From Lachnospiraceae bacterium (GTDB taxonomy: Bacteria; Bacillota; Clostridia; Lachnospirales; Lachnospiraceae), in NCBI GenBank assembly GCA_910575005.1, contig CAJTCL010000003.1:1-64000 (forward strand): a stretch of 64,000 bases of DNA. Direction: 5' to 3'. Below, piece by piece: positions 7,992 to 16,732 of the stretch (the stretch's first letter is position 1; every line of letters starts with the position of its first letter). The notes beneath the pieces are model-generated. The model saw nothing but the letters and a program-made list of their open reading frames with translations. It searched no databases and was not told the DNA's origin. A program made the translations under genes and the position numbers.

Positions 7992-8106
7992 TTGATAAAA
8001 GTACTATTTGGTTGAATAATTCTTCAACTAAAATTAAATTTAGTTAAAGTGCATAATAAATAATAAAAAATCAGGCGTAATACATACAGATTGAGCCTGA
8101 TTTTTT
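7992..8106 (+). ncRNA. Candidate small RNA: promoter and terminator without an ORF
   Basis: TTGATA (7992-7997), a 17-base spacer and AATAAT (8015-8020) could form a promoter. A strong hairpin with a 12-bp stem (AAAAAATCAGGC 8065-8076 with GCCTGATTTTTT 8095-8106), ending in T residues, lies ~45 bases downstream. The upstream FIVAR gene already has its own terminator at 7748, so this second one is unexplained. The predicted transcript would be ~80 nt. The stem is symmetrical and could also end transcription from the other strand. Confidence 0.3.
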
Positions 8107-8257
8107 GTGATTTTTTACTGAAAATTTGCAAATTGGTAAAAGTTTTACTAAAAGCAATTGCAAATGTTACTAAAAGGAAGTAAAATATAATATAACAAAC
8201 TGAGGGAGATAAATAATTTTTATAAGCGAATTTCGATTATGAAAAAGGTTTAAGGGG

Positions 8258-8275
8258 CGTTTGCAAACGTTAAAT
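8258..8275 (+). promoter_or_regulatory. LacI-family/cre-like operator before the LamG-FIVAR gene
   Basis: CGTTTGCAAACG (8258-8269) is a perfect 12-bp palindrome. The overlapping TGCAAACGTTAAAT (8262-8275) is close to the catabolite-responsive element pattern TGWAARCGYTWNCW, with two mismatches. A possible -10 TATAAT lies at 8186-8191. The site would thus be in the leader, where a bound repressor could block elongation. Carbon-source control is an inference. Confidence 0.4.
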
Positions 8276-8297
8276 TAAAAAAAGAAGGAGGATATTT

Positions 8298-11200
8298 ATG
8301 GGAAAGGGAAAAAAATTTCTATCGCTATTCCTGGCTGTGGCAATGACAGTGACAGGGGGGAATCTTGGAACTGCACCTATGCAGACAAAAGCAGCGGAGA
8401 CTTTGAGTACCAAGTATTATCAGGAAATAAGAGGTACGCTTGCTGGTAGTGGCGGTCAGGATCAAACAGACTCAACTATAATAGCAGTAAAAGGAAATGA
8501 GCAGACGACAGAAGGTTCAGAATTTGGAGCGCCTTTTACAAGTGATACTGCTTCTGGTGCTTATAGTCGCGGTTTTGGAAGTCGTAGAGTAGGGTGTCTG
8601 CAGTTCACATTGCCGGATATGGAACTGGGCGCTGATTATGCAAATTTAAAAAAGGCAACCATTACATTAGATGTAAAAGAAACAAGAAATACAAATGAGT
8701 CAGGTGAATTTACATCAATAGCTCTTTATCAGACAGCAAATCCCGCAAGCGCATCGGCTGCAGAGGCAGCAACTTATGCGGCGAGAGACAATAACTATGG
8801 TATATCAGCAGTTATTTGGGGAGATAAAAAATTATCACAAAATAAAAAAGAAGAAGGATTTATTGAAAAAGGGAAGGTTAATTTTGATGTTACTGAAGCA
8901 GTGAAGCAGGCATATACAGATGGTAACAAAAAATTTGTGCTTCGTGTTCATACGCCACATGCTGGTTTTGTAGTATTTGACCAGAGGGCGGCAGAAGCTA
9001 ATCATCCACTTTTGACAATTGATGCTACAACAGATACAAGTGTCACTATAAATTATGTGGATGGGCAGAATAATGCGATAAAGGAGCCGAAAACAGTAGG
9101 TGTGAAAGTAGGTTCTTCCTATACTTATGAAGTAGAGGAGTCAGAACGAATCTTGGTCAAAGATGGCAAGACATATAATCTTTCTGAAAATCAGAATCTC
9201 ACCATTACAGAGGTATCAGAGACCGCAGCCAATAATGTGGTCAATGTGTCATATGAGGAAGATTCTTTGACAGGCCCGACAGACAATACACCAATTGCAG
9301 TTACCACGCGCGTAGGTGTTGCGCCAAATCTGCCAGCTAAGGTAAATGCTACTTTTACAAGTGGAAATACAGCAGATATGGATGTCACTTGGGATGAAGT
9401 TCCCGCGTCAAGCTATGCCAAGGAAGGTAACTTTACTGTAAATGGTAAATTTACTGGGACTGAGATTTCTGTAACTGCAAACGTGACAGTCAATAAATTA
9501 GAGGATTATTTGATTGCAGATTATTCGTTTGATGAAGATACATTAAAAGACGGTCAGAATCCTGACAATCAGGATCGAAATGCCCAGAAAATAGATGGGG
9601 CGGTTTTGGTAGACGGATTATCTGGCAAAGCGGTAGAACTTCCAGGAGAAGGACAGAATAAAGGCGCTGTCAAACTGCCAGATGATTTGCTGCAGGTGAA
9701 TGGAGCGACACAAGATGATTTCACAGTTTCTATGTTTATGAAACGTAAATCTCAGGGAAATTCTTTTGCAATGATTCTGCATGGCGCTACGGTTAATGAG
9801 AGTAACCCAGCAAGTTATTTTGGTTTAATCAACAAAAATTCGCAGTTCCGTGTGGAATATCGCAAAGATGGAACTACAAAAGTCTTGGGTGAAAACACAA
9901 AAGTAACACCAGTGGATCAATGGATGCATGTTGCAATTGTTATGAAAGGTTCAACCGGAGAGGCTTGGTTATATCAGGATGGTGTTGAGGTTTCATATCT
10001 GGAAAATACTGGAGTAAAAGCATCTGATTTGGTAGCACAGAATAATTATATTGGGCGTTCTTGCTGGCCAGACGCTGACTATGCAGGTACCTTTGATGAA
10101 TTTAAGGTATACAATGCAGTTTTAACAGCCAATGAAGTAAAGGGTATCTGTGATGCAACTTTATACGAAGCACAGATTGCCAAGACAATGGAAGCGCTGC
10201 AGATTACAAGTGCAGATGAGAATGTAACTTATGACAAGGACAATGTCACTGCAAACCTGAATCTGCCCACCGAAGGAGCAGGGGTTGGCACCACGATAGA
10301 GTGGGCTTCCAGCAATGATAAAGTAGTAAAAACAGATGGTACTGTGATTCGTCCTTCTGGCGGCAATGATGCAAATGTCACTTTGACAGCAACCATTAAG
10401 GCGGGGACTTACTCTGATACAAAGCAATTTCCGATCACAGTAACAGCTTTAGAAGGAATTAATTTTGACGGATTGACTCTCGCTATTAAAAATGCGCAGG
10501 CAGTTTATAATCAGGCAGTAAAAGAAAATATTTATACAGATGCTTCTCTGAAAGCTCTGAATGATGCGATTGTGGCAGCACAGACGGTGGAGGCAGAGAA
10601 GGATAAGCCAGACAGCACTGTTACCGTGGAGCAGGTAGAGAAAGCAACTGCAGATATTGAAAAAGCAGCTAAAGAAACTCTGGCAGTAAAGAATTTTGAA
10701 GAAGTGAATAAGGCCTTGCAGGTATGGTATCCATTGGATAACGATACCAAGGATGATTCTGGCAAAGGCAATGATGCAGCTGCAACAGGAAATGTATTGT
10801 TTGACAGAGAAAATGGAGCTGTGCTTCCTGGCGGAGATAAATTTACCAATTATATCAGCCTGCCGGCAGATCGCCTGAAAGTCAGTGACCAGATGACATT
10901 CTCATTCTGGGCATATGATAATAGGGGAGGAAAATCCAATGCATTTGGTATTGGTTCAGGCGAGAAGCTTTATGCTGACAGAGAAGGCACTTGGGCGCAT
11001 CATTTTTCTATCTTTACAGAGGCTAAATTTAGCGCCAAAGTAGGAGAACAAGGTTGGAATGGAACTTATCTCAAAGGTGTTGGCAATATTGATTTTGCTG
11101 CACAGGAATGGCATCTGATTACTTGTGTATTAAATGGTAAAAAACTGCAGGTTTATATTGACAAGGAATTGGTAGGCACAGAAGAAGTAAATGTTCCTCT

Positions 11201-13406
11201 GACTACTTTGTGGGATGCTGATCCAGAAACCCGCTATGCATATATTGGAAACTGTGTATATGGTGTGAATGGTGACAAAGACTACAAAGGAAACATTAAG
11301 GATTTCCGTATTTATGATGCCTGCCTGACTGCAGAGCATGTAGCAGCAATTTATGATTATCAAGAAACTCTGCCAATCAAGTATGCAAAAGAAGACTTGA
11401 TTAAGGAGATGGGAGCAGAGCTTCAAAAGGATGGCACTGTTACACTCAATGTTACAAACCTTACCACAACAGATGGAAAACTTGATCTTAAGAAGACTGG
11501 CTATAAGGATGCGACAATTGCCTGGACGTCTGCGGATGACAATATCATCAACGCGACTACTGGAGCAGCAAGTATTCCAGCGCTTGGAGAGGATAATAAA
11601 ACAGTAAACTTAACCGCAGAGATTACCTTGAATGGCAAGAAAGAAACGGTTGTATTTGAATGTACCTTATTTACCAGGCTTGATATTAACACAGATGATC
11701 TGCAGGCATTGGTTGAGGAAGTGGAAGCCTTGACAGAGGCAGATTATACAACCACAAGCTGGGCAGCACTGCAGACAGCATTGCAGAAGGCTAAGAAACA
11801 GGTCGCACAGCCTACTAGTGAAGCGGATGTAGCAGCAGCGAAAACTGAATTACAGAATGCAAAGAACCAATTGGAAGAACGTGGAAATAAGTCAGCTTTG
11901 GAAACTTTACTGCGTACCGTAGAGGCGTTGACAGAGACCCATTATACCGCAGCAAGCTGGGAGGCATTGCAGAGTGCATTGACAGAAGCTCAGAATGTGG
12001 AACAGGATGAAGATGCAGTTCAGACTGAGATAGACAGAGTGAAAGCTGCCTTGCAGGAAGCTTATGATGATTTGGTAGATAAGTCAGCATTGGATGAAAA
12101 AATTACAGCAGTTGAGGAAAAAGAAAATACAGGCTACACCACCTCAAGCTGGAATGCTTTCAAGGATGCTTTGCAGAGTGCAAAAACAACTACAGCAGAT
12201 AGAGACGCCACAAAGCAGGATATTGAGGATGCTTTGCAGGCATTGACCGACGCTGAAACGGCATTGGCGCCAATCGGCAATAAAGAAGAATTAAATACAC
12301 TAATTGATACTATTGAGGCAGAAAATCTTGTCGAGGAGAAATATACGGCTACAAGCTGGAAGGCTCTGCAAGACGCTTTGACAGCTGCAAAAGAAGTAAA
12401 AGACAGTGAAGATGTAAACCAAGATGATGTCGATCAGGCTAAAACGAATTTGCAGGAAGCAAGAACAAATCTTACTGAGCGCGCAGACTTGGATCTGGCT
12501 GCAATTTCTGAGTTGATCTCTCAGGCAGAGAAACTGCAGGAAACAGAATACACGGCTGAAAGCTGGGCAGTCTTTACAGAAGCATTAAATGAGGCAAAGG
12601 CGATTCTTGAAAACAAGGATGCAGTTCAGGCGGATGTGGATGCTGCAAAATCAAAATTAGAACAGGCAATTCAAGGATTAAATAAAATTAATGTGACACC
12701 AAAGACCTATACTGTCACCTTTAAGGATCGGAAAACTGAGACAAAGAAAACAGTAGAATCAGGTAAGAAAGTTGCAAAACCAAAAAATCCAACAAGAAGC
12801 GGTTATAAATTTAAGGGTTGGTTTGCTGATGGAGCAACAAAAGCATTTGATTTCAACACACCAATTACAAAAAATATTACGTTGACAGCAAAATGGACCA
12901 AACTGACTGCCATCAGCGGTGCAACTGTGAAGGTGGCAAAAGCAACTTATACTGGCAAAGCACAGAAGCCAAAAGTAACTGTTACCTATAAGGGAAAAAC
13001 CTTGAAGGTGAATAAAGATTATAAAGTAAATTATGGCAGCTATAAGAAGGCTGGGCCAGCTAAAGTAAAGATTACCGGTATTGGCAATTATACTGGAACT
13101 AAGACTGTAAGTTATAATATTCTCACCAAGAAGAATAAGATCACAAAGCTGACAAATGGCAAGGGAAAGAAGCTGACAGTAAAATTCAGCAAGGCGACCG
13201 GAGCCAAAGGATATGAAGTTTCATATGCTACTGCTAAAAACTTCAAGAAAGCAAAGAAGAAGACTACCACGAAGACCAGCTTGACACTGACAAAACTGAA
13301 AAAAGGCAAGACCTATTATGTAAGAGTGCGTTCTTACATCAAGGTTGGCAAGAAAAAAGTTTACAGTGCTTACAGTCCAGTAATGAAGAAAAAAATAACA
13401 AAATAA
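8298..13406 (+). CDS. Large secreted LamG/FIVAR multidomain surface protein, 1702 aa
   Basis: The signal peptide MGKGKKFLSLFLAVAMTVTG... is closely related to that of the protein at 5983. Domains in order: a beta-sandwich carbohydrate-binding-like region (~35-250), a MucBP-like strand segment (~250-325), an Ig-like Big_4-type domain (~330-400), LamG (~404-620), an atrophied Ig-like domain (~625-717), one FIVAR (~720-800), a second LamG (~808-1020), a second Ig-like domain (~1025-1130), five FIVAR repeats (~1131-1463), an InlB B/Flg_new repeat (~1468-1534; SGYKFKGWFADG), and a lysine-rich Ig/Fn3 tail. No hydrolase catalytic domain is recognised. A role in binding host or plant glycans is inferred. 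It starts behind AGAAGGAGGATATTT. Confidence 0.85.
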   Translation: MGKGKKFLSLFLAVAMTVTGGNLGTAPMQTKAAETLSTKYYQEIRGTLAGSGGQDQTDSTIIAVKGNEQTTEGSEFGAPFTSDTASGAYSRGFGSRRVGCLQFTLPDMELGADYANLKKATITLDVKETRNTNESGEFTSIALYQTANPASASAAEAATYAARDNNYGISAVIWGDKKLSQNKKEEGFIEKGKVNFDVTEAVKQAYTDGNKKFVLRVHTPHAGFVVFDQRAAEANHPLLTIDATTDTSVTINYVDGQNNAIKEPKTVGVKVGSSYTYEVEESERILVKDGKTYNLSENQNLTITEVSETAANNVVNVSYEEDSLTGPTDNTPIAVTTRVGVAPNLPAKVNATFTSGNTADMDVTWDEVPASSYAKEGNFTVNGKFTGTEISVTANVTVNKLEDYLIADYSFDEDTLKDGQNPDNQDRNAQKIDGAVLVDGLSGKAVELPGEGQNKGAVKLPDDLLQVNGATQDDFTVSMFMKRKSQGNSFAMILHGATVNESNPASYFGLINKNSQFRVEYRKDGTTKVLGENTKVTPVDQWMHVAIVMKGSTGEAWLYQDGVEVSYLENTGVKASDLVAQNNYIGRSCWPDADYAGTFDEFKVYNAVLTANEVKGICDATLYEAQIAKTMEALQITSADENVTYDKDNVTANLNLPTEGAGVGTTIEWASSNDKVVKTDGTVIRPSGGNDANVTLTATIKAGTYSDTKQFPITVTALEGINFDGLTLAIKNAQAVYNQAVKENIYTDASLKALNDAIVAAQTVEAEKDKPDSTVTVEQVEKATADIEKAAKETLAVKNFEEVNKALQVWYPLDNDTKDDSGKGNDAAATGNVLFDRENGAVLPGGDKFTNYISLPADRLKVSDQMTFSFWAYDNRGGKSNAFGIGSGEKLYADREGTWAHHFSIFTEAKFSAKVGEQGWNGTYLKGVGNIDFAAQEWHLITCVLNGKKLQVYIDKELVGTEEVNVPLTTLWDADPETRYAYIGNCVYGVNGDKDYKGNIKDFRIYDACLTAEHVAAIYDYQETLPIKYAKEDLIKEMGAELQKDGTVTLNVTNLTTTDGKLDLKKTGYKDATIAWTSADDNIINATTGAASIPALGEDNKTVNLTAEITLNGKKETVVFECTLFTRLDINTDDLQALVEEVEALTEADYTTTSWAALQTALQKAKKQVAQPTSEADVAAAKTELQNAKNQLEERGNKSALETLLRTVEALTETHYTAASWEALQSALTEAQNVEQDEDAVQTEIDRVKAALQEAYDDLVDKSALDEKITAVEEKENTGYTTSSWNAFKDALQSAKTTTADRDATKQDIEDALQALTDAETALAPIGNKEELNTLIDTIEAENLVEEKYTATSWKALQDALTAAKEVKDSEDVNQDDVDQAKTNLQEARTNLTERADLDLAAISELISQAEKLQETEYTAESWAVFTEALNEAKAILENKDAVQADVDAAKSKLEQAIQGLNKINVTPKTYTVTFKDRKTETKKTVESGKKVAKPKNPTRSGYKFKGWFADGATKAFDFNTPITKNITLTAKWTKLTAISGATVKVAKATYTGKAQKPKVTVTYKGKTLKVNKDYKVNYGSYKKAGPAKVKITGIGNYTGTKTVSYNILTKKNKITKLTNGKGKKLTVKFSKATGAKGYEVSYATAKNFKKAKKKTTTKTSLTLTKLKKGKTYYVRVRSYIKVGKKKVYSAYSPVMKKKITK

Positions 13407-13413
13407 ACCTTGA

Positions 13414-13455
13414 GAGAGGCCAGAATCAGCAGAGATTGATTCTGGCCTCTCAATT
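13414..13455 (+). terminator. Hairpin after the LamG-FIVAR gene
   Basis: A perfect 15-bp stem (13414-13428 with 13437-13451) with an 8-base loop is followed only by AATTT. It is a strong hairpin with a weak T-run and probably terminates. Confidence 0.75.
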
Positions 13456-13567
13456 TATGGATAGTATGATCCGTTTTTAATAAATAATGTACAGATAGAG
13501 GATTTGTATGTTATACTGATATAGCTATATGAAAAAGAGAAATGTTAGGAAGGAGACGGAGAGATTT

Positions 13568-15442
13568 ATGAGAAAACAATTTTTGAGATGTTTATCAATG
13601 TTAATGTTTGTTCTGATATTACCATTAATGGGATTGATTTCAACTATCAAGGTGCAAGCTGTGGAGGGGCAGTCGGGATTTGCCAATCCTGAATATTCAT
13701 TTACCACCATAGATGATTCGGCTATTTCTACTACATCGAAAGGACAGGTAACAGTAATTGTCTTTGGAAGTTTAACTTGTGGCAATACTCAGGCCACAAC
13801 CAAGAGTATTTCTGGCAGCAGTTGGGTGAGTAGTTCAGATATCAGAGTGATTTTTGCAGATTGGACGAATAAGCCCAAGGCTGAGGTGAGTGCATTTGCA
13901 AAAACTTATGGATGTGATAGTATCACATTTTGTTATGATGAAAAGGCTCAGGGAACAATCTATCATGCTATGTGGGCATATTATGGGCTGTTTCATGACC
14001 CATCTGCTGGTGGAACATTGCCCTTTACTGCGTTGATTGATAAAAACAATCAAGTGCGTCAGGTGCTCACAGGGAATCAATCTGCTAATTCGATTATGTC
14101 AGAAATTGAGAAATTTGAAGATGTGGATTATGAAAAACCTGCTCCCAATCCAAGTCTGGATATCAAAGGCACAGAAAATTATGATTATGTAAATCAGGTA
14201 CTGGAATTAGTGAATCAGACCCGTGCCGCCAAGGGAGTTTCACCCTTGAAATTAGACCAACAGTTAGTGGAGTCTGCGATGCAGCGCGCAGCAGAGATTT
14301 CTATGTATTACAGTCATACCAGACCAGATGGAAGTCTATGTTTTACGATCTCTGATCGGGGAACTAAAAAAGCAGAGAATATTGCAGTAGGTCAGTCTTC
14401 TCCTCAGCATGTAATGGATAGCTGGAACAATTCATCAGGGCATTATGCTAATATTATGGATGCGGATATGACCAGTATCGGAATTGGCTGCTTCGTAGAC
14501 CGTAAAGGAATTTGCCATTGGGTACAGTTCTTTGATAATGCTGCGGCAGCAGAACCCTCAGTATCAGGAACAAAGGAGGTTTCCCGATCAATCACGATCC
14601 AGAAATCCTGGCTGCATCTTAAGACCCAGGAAAAGCAGGAATTTTCTTGTAAAGATATCAATCGTACTTTGAAAATGGATATTTTTCATACAAATCAGGA
14701 ATTTGCATCCAGCAATCCAGAGCTTCTGTTATCCAGTTTTACCTTTAAGAGTGATAAGGAAGCGGTAGCCCAGGTGCAGGAGGATGGAACGGTTCTCTTG
14801 AAAGGACCAGGAAAAGCAATGATTACAGCCTCCTTAAAATCAGATGCTTCCATCTCAGTTTGTCAGACTATTTCTGTGAGTCAGCATAATTATACAGATA
14901 AGGTGATTGCGCCCACACAGACAAATAAGGGATATACACTGCATACCTGTACTTCATGCAACAGCAGCTATAAAGATTCCTATGTACCCAGACTTGAAAA
15001 GCCAGTTCCTCAGAAAAATAAGGTTTACAAGGTTGGAAAGTTTCAATACAAAGTAATAAAATCTGCGAAAAAAGGCGGTACAGTGGAACTGAAGGCACCT
15101 ATAAATAAGAAACTGAAATCTGTGAGTATCGATTCCACTGTTAAAATTAATGGCTATACTTTTAAGATTAGCAGTATTGCTAAGAATGCTTTTAAGGGTA
15201 ATGGTAAATTAGAAAAAGTGACGATTGGAGCCAATGTAACAAAGATTGGAGCGAATGCTTTTTCAGATTGTAAAAAGCTGAAAAAAATAACTATAAAATC
15301 AAAGAAGCTTCAGAGTGTAGGTAAAAATGCTCTAAAGAATATTTATAAGAAAGCTGTCATCAGTGTGCCAAAAGAGAAAAAGAAAGCATACAAGAAATTA
15401 TTTAATGGAAAAGGACAGAAGAAAACGGTCATAATAAAATAA
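13568..15442 (+). CDS. Secreted thioredoxin-like / CAP / BspA-LRR protein, 624 aa
   Basis: The start is ATG 13568 behind GGAGACGGAG; the longer frame from 13529 lacks a site. A signal peptide covers ~1-34. Residues ~58-180 look thioredoxin-like (TVIVFGSLTCGNTQ, then PFTALIDKNNQVRQVLTG), but only one cysteine stands at the usual CxxC place (CGNT). Residues ~206-330 form a CAP/SCP domain (LELVNQTRAAKGVSPL, YYSHTRPDGS, ENIAVG, SSGHYANIM, IGIGCF). An Ig-like segment follows, then a CTSC-containing segment, and a C-terminal BspA-like leucine-rich region (IGANAFSDCKKLKKI) with a basic tail. The combination suggests a wall or host-surface protein; substrates are unknown. A weak promoter (TGTACA 13489, TATACT 13512) precedes it. 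Confidence 0.8.
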   Translation: MRKQFLRCLSMLMFVLILPLMGLISTIKVQAVEGQSGFANPEYSFTTIDDSAISTTSKGQVTVIVFGSLTCGNTQATTKSISGSSWVSSSDIRVIFADWTNKPKAEVSAFAKTYGCDSITFCYDEKAQGTIYHAMWAYYGLFHDPSAGGTLPFTALIDKNNQVRQVLTGNQSANSIMSEIEKFEDVDYEKPAPNPSLDIKGTENYDYVNQVLELVNQTRAAKGVSPLKLDQQLVESAMQRAAEISMYYSHTRPDGSLCFTISDRGTKKAENIAVGQSSPQHVMDSWNNSSGHYANIMDADMTSIGIGCFVDRKGICHWVQFFDNAAAAEPSVSGTKEVSRSITIQKSWLHLKTQEKQEFSCKDINRTLKMDIFHTNQEFASSNPELLLSSFTFKSDKEAVAQVQEDGTVLLKGPGKAMITASLKSDASISVCQTISVSQHNYTDKVIAPTQTNKGYTLHTCTSCNSSYKDSYVPRLEKPVPQKNKVYKVGKFQYKVIKSAKKGGTVELKAPINKKLKSVSIDSTVKINGYTFKISSIAKNAFKGNGKLEKVTIGANVTKIGANAFSDCKKLKKITIKSKKLQSVGKNALKNIYKKAVISVPKEKKKAYKKLFNGKGQKKTVIIK

Positions 15443-15468
15443 ACTTGAAGTTCTATTTTTTAAATTAC

Positions 15469-15497
15469 TTGCTTTTTTGGTTATTTTATGGTAAAAT
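15469..15497 (+). promoter_or_regulatory. Extended -10 promoter of rplS
   Basis: TTGCTT (15469-15474), a 17-base spacer and TAAAAT (15492-15497) preceded by TGG (extended -10). It lets rplS be transcribed independently of the displaced trmD operon, with a ~75-base leader. Confidence 0.65.
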
Positions 15498-15578
15498 CCT
15501 ATTTTGTGAGACAAGAAAATGATGGTCCTCTGTTACGAAAGGTATTAAGAACATCTAATCAAATCAGGAGGTAATAGG

Positions 15579-15932
15579 ATGAACGCAGCAGATATTATCA
15601 AAGGCATTGAGCAGGAACAGTTAAAGGAAAAGGTTGACGAGTTTCATGTAGGCGATACCGTGAAGGTATATGGTAAGATTAAAGAGGGAAACCGTGAGAG
15701 AATTCAGGTTTTTGAAGGCATTGTATTAAAGAGACAGGGTGGAAGCAACCGAGAGACTTTCACAGTAAGAAAATTTTCTAACGGTGTTGGTGTAGAGAAG
15801 ACCTGGCCGTTGCATTCTCCTAACGTAGAGAAGATTGAAGTGGTTCGTCGTGGTAAAGTAAGACGTGCAAAACTGAACTATTTGAGAGACCGTGTAGGAA
15901 AGAGAGCAAAGGTAAAAGAATTAGTGAGATAA
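15579..15932 (+). CDS. rplS: 50S ribosomal protein L19
   Basis: A 117-residue L19 with conserved motifs [20 protein letters not shown] and [11 protein letters not shown], the [20 protein letters not shown] segment, and the tail [20 protein letters not shown]19 sits at the 30S-50S interface. The start is ATG 15579 behind a strong AGGAGGTAAT site. It has its own promoter and terminator, in keeping with its separation from trmD in this genome. Confidence 0.98.
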   Translation: MNAADIIKGIEQEQLKEKVDEFHVGDTVKVYGKIKEGNRERIQVFEGIVLKRQGGSNRETFTVRKFSNGVGVEKTWPLHSPNVEKIEVVRRGKVRRAKLNYLRDRVGKRAKVKELVR

Positions 15933-15938
15933 TTCACG

Positions 15939-15970
15939 GAAGGGACAAGTACAATTGTAGTTGTCCCTTT
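15939..15970 (+). terminator. Rho-independent terminator of rplS
   Basis: AAGGGACAA (15939-15947) pairs with TTGTCCCTT (15960-15968) and runs into a T-tract. Confidence 0.85.
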
Positions 15971-16065
15971 TTTATCATATGGAAAATTCTTTGGATTTTC
16001 CATATGATAAAAAGTGTTCCGCGAAGGATCGCAGGCCAAGAATCCTGCGATGCTGGATTCTTTTT
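15971..16065 (+). promoter_or_regulatory. Three hairpins with two exclusive folds before lepB; REP-like copy 2
   Basis: A perfect 16-bp stem (15971-15986 with 15994-16009) contains the 21-base word shared with 7794-7814. Next, ATCGCAGG (16028-16035) pairs with CCTGCGAT (16044-16051). The competing pair AAGAATCC (16038-16045) with GGATTCTT (16055-16062) ends in TTTTT like a terminator. The last two cannot form together, as in an antiterminator/terminator switch. It may instead be a folded dispersed repeat. No ligand is suggested by sequence. Confidence 0.4.
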
Positions 16066-16085
16066 AATCATATAGGAGTAACAGG

Positions 16086-16670
16086 ATGAAAAGAGGAACA
16101 TCAGGGCTAAGTTTCTATAATAGAAAGAAAAAAATAAACACAGGACTGTTGAGGGAGATCGCAATTTGGACATCAGAAATCATTTTAACGATTGCAGCAG
16201 TGATAATTCTAGTGTCTTTTTTTGGGTTCCGTGTATCAGTGGTTGGCCCTTCCATGTCGCCCACCTTGGAAAATGGCGAGAAGATTTTAGTCAACCGTTT
16301 TATATACAAGCTATTTGACCCGAAACAGAATGATTTGGTGGTATTTTTGCCCAACGGCAATGAGAAATCACATTACTATATTAAGCGTGTGATTGGTGTG
16401 CCTGGAGATACTGTACAGATTAAGGATGGCGCTGTCTATGTCAATGGGGAAGCTTTTGTGGAGGAGGTCAATGTCTCTGCCATAGAAAATGCTCTGTTGG
16501 CGGAGGAGGAAATTACCGTGGGCGAGGATGAGTATTTTTTGTTGGGGGATAACCGCAATAACAGTGAGGACAGCCGCTATGCCAGTATTGGCAATGTAAA
16601 GAAGGAACATATAGTGGGGAAACCGTGGTTAATTATATCTCCCTTTGATAGAGTCGGTTTCTTAAAATAA
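16086..16670 (+). CDS. lepB: Signal peptidase I, first copy
   Basis: A 194-residue type I signal peptidase. One membrane anchor lies at ~28-48 (ILTIAAVIILVSFFG). The catalytic serine is in VGPSMSPTLENGE (~57) and the general-base lysine in YYIKRVIGVPGD (~98); the C-terminal box FLLGDNRNNSEDSR is intact. It cleaves signal peptides of exported proteins, such as the adhesins encoded nearby, on the outer face of the membrane. It starts behind AGGAGTAACAGG. A second, divergent copy lies at 17842. Confidence 0.96.
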   Translation: MKRGTSGLSFYNRKKKINTGLLREIAIWTSEIILTIAAVIILVSFFGFRVSVVGPSMSPTLENGEKILVNRFIYKLFDPKQNDLVVFLPNGNEKSHYYIKRVIGVPGDTVQIKDGAVYVNGEAFVEEVNVSAIENALLAEEEITVGEDEYFLLGDNRNNSEDSRYASIGNVKKEHIVGKPWLIISPFDRVGFLK

Positions 16671-16732
16671 TGTGGCTGCAAAGCCCTTGTTGGGGTTAGA
16701 CAGTGAGAACAGCCAGGAATCAGGAGGTAAAA

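Larger units (their letters stand above)
7787..8297. other. Intergenic region of ~510 bases without a protein gene
   Basis: The region holds a short repeat related to one at 15.98 kb (7794-7814), an isolated 8-bp hairpin TCCCCTCA/TGAGGGGA (7888-7907), a promoter-terminator pair without an ORF (7992-8106), two ACTAAAAG words, and a palindrome before the next gene (8258-8269). No ORF with a ribosome-binding site is seen. Confidence 0.6.
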
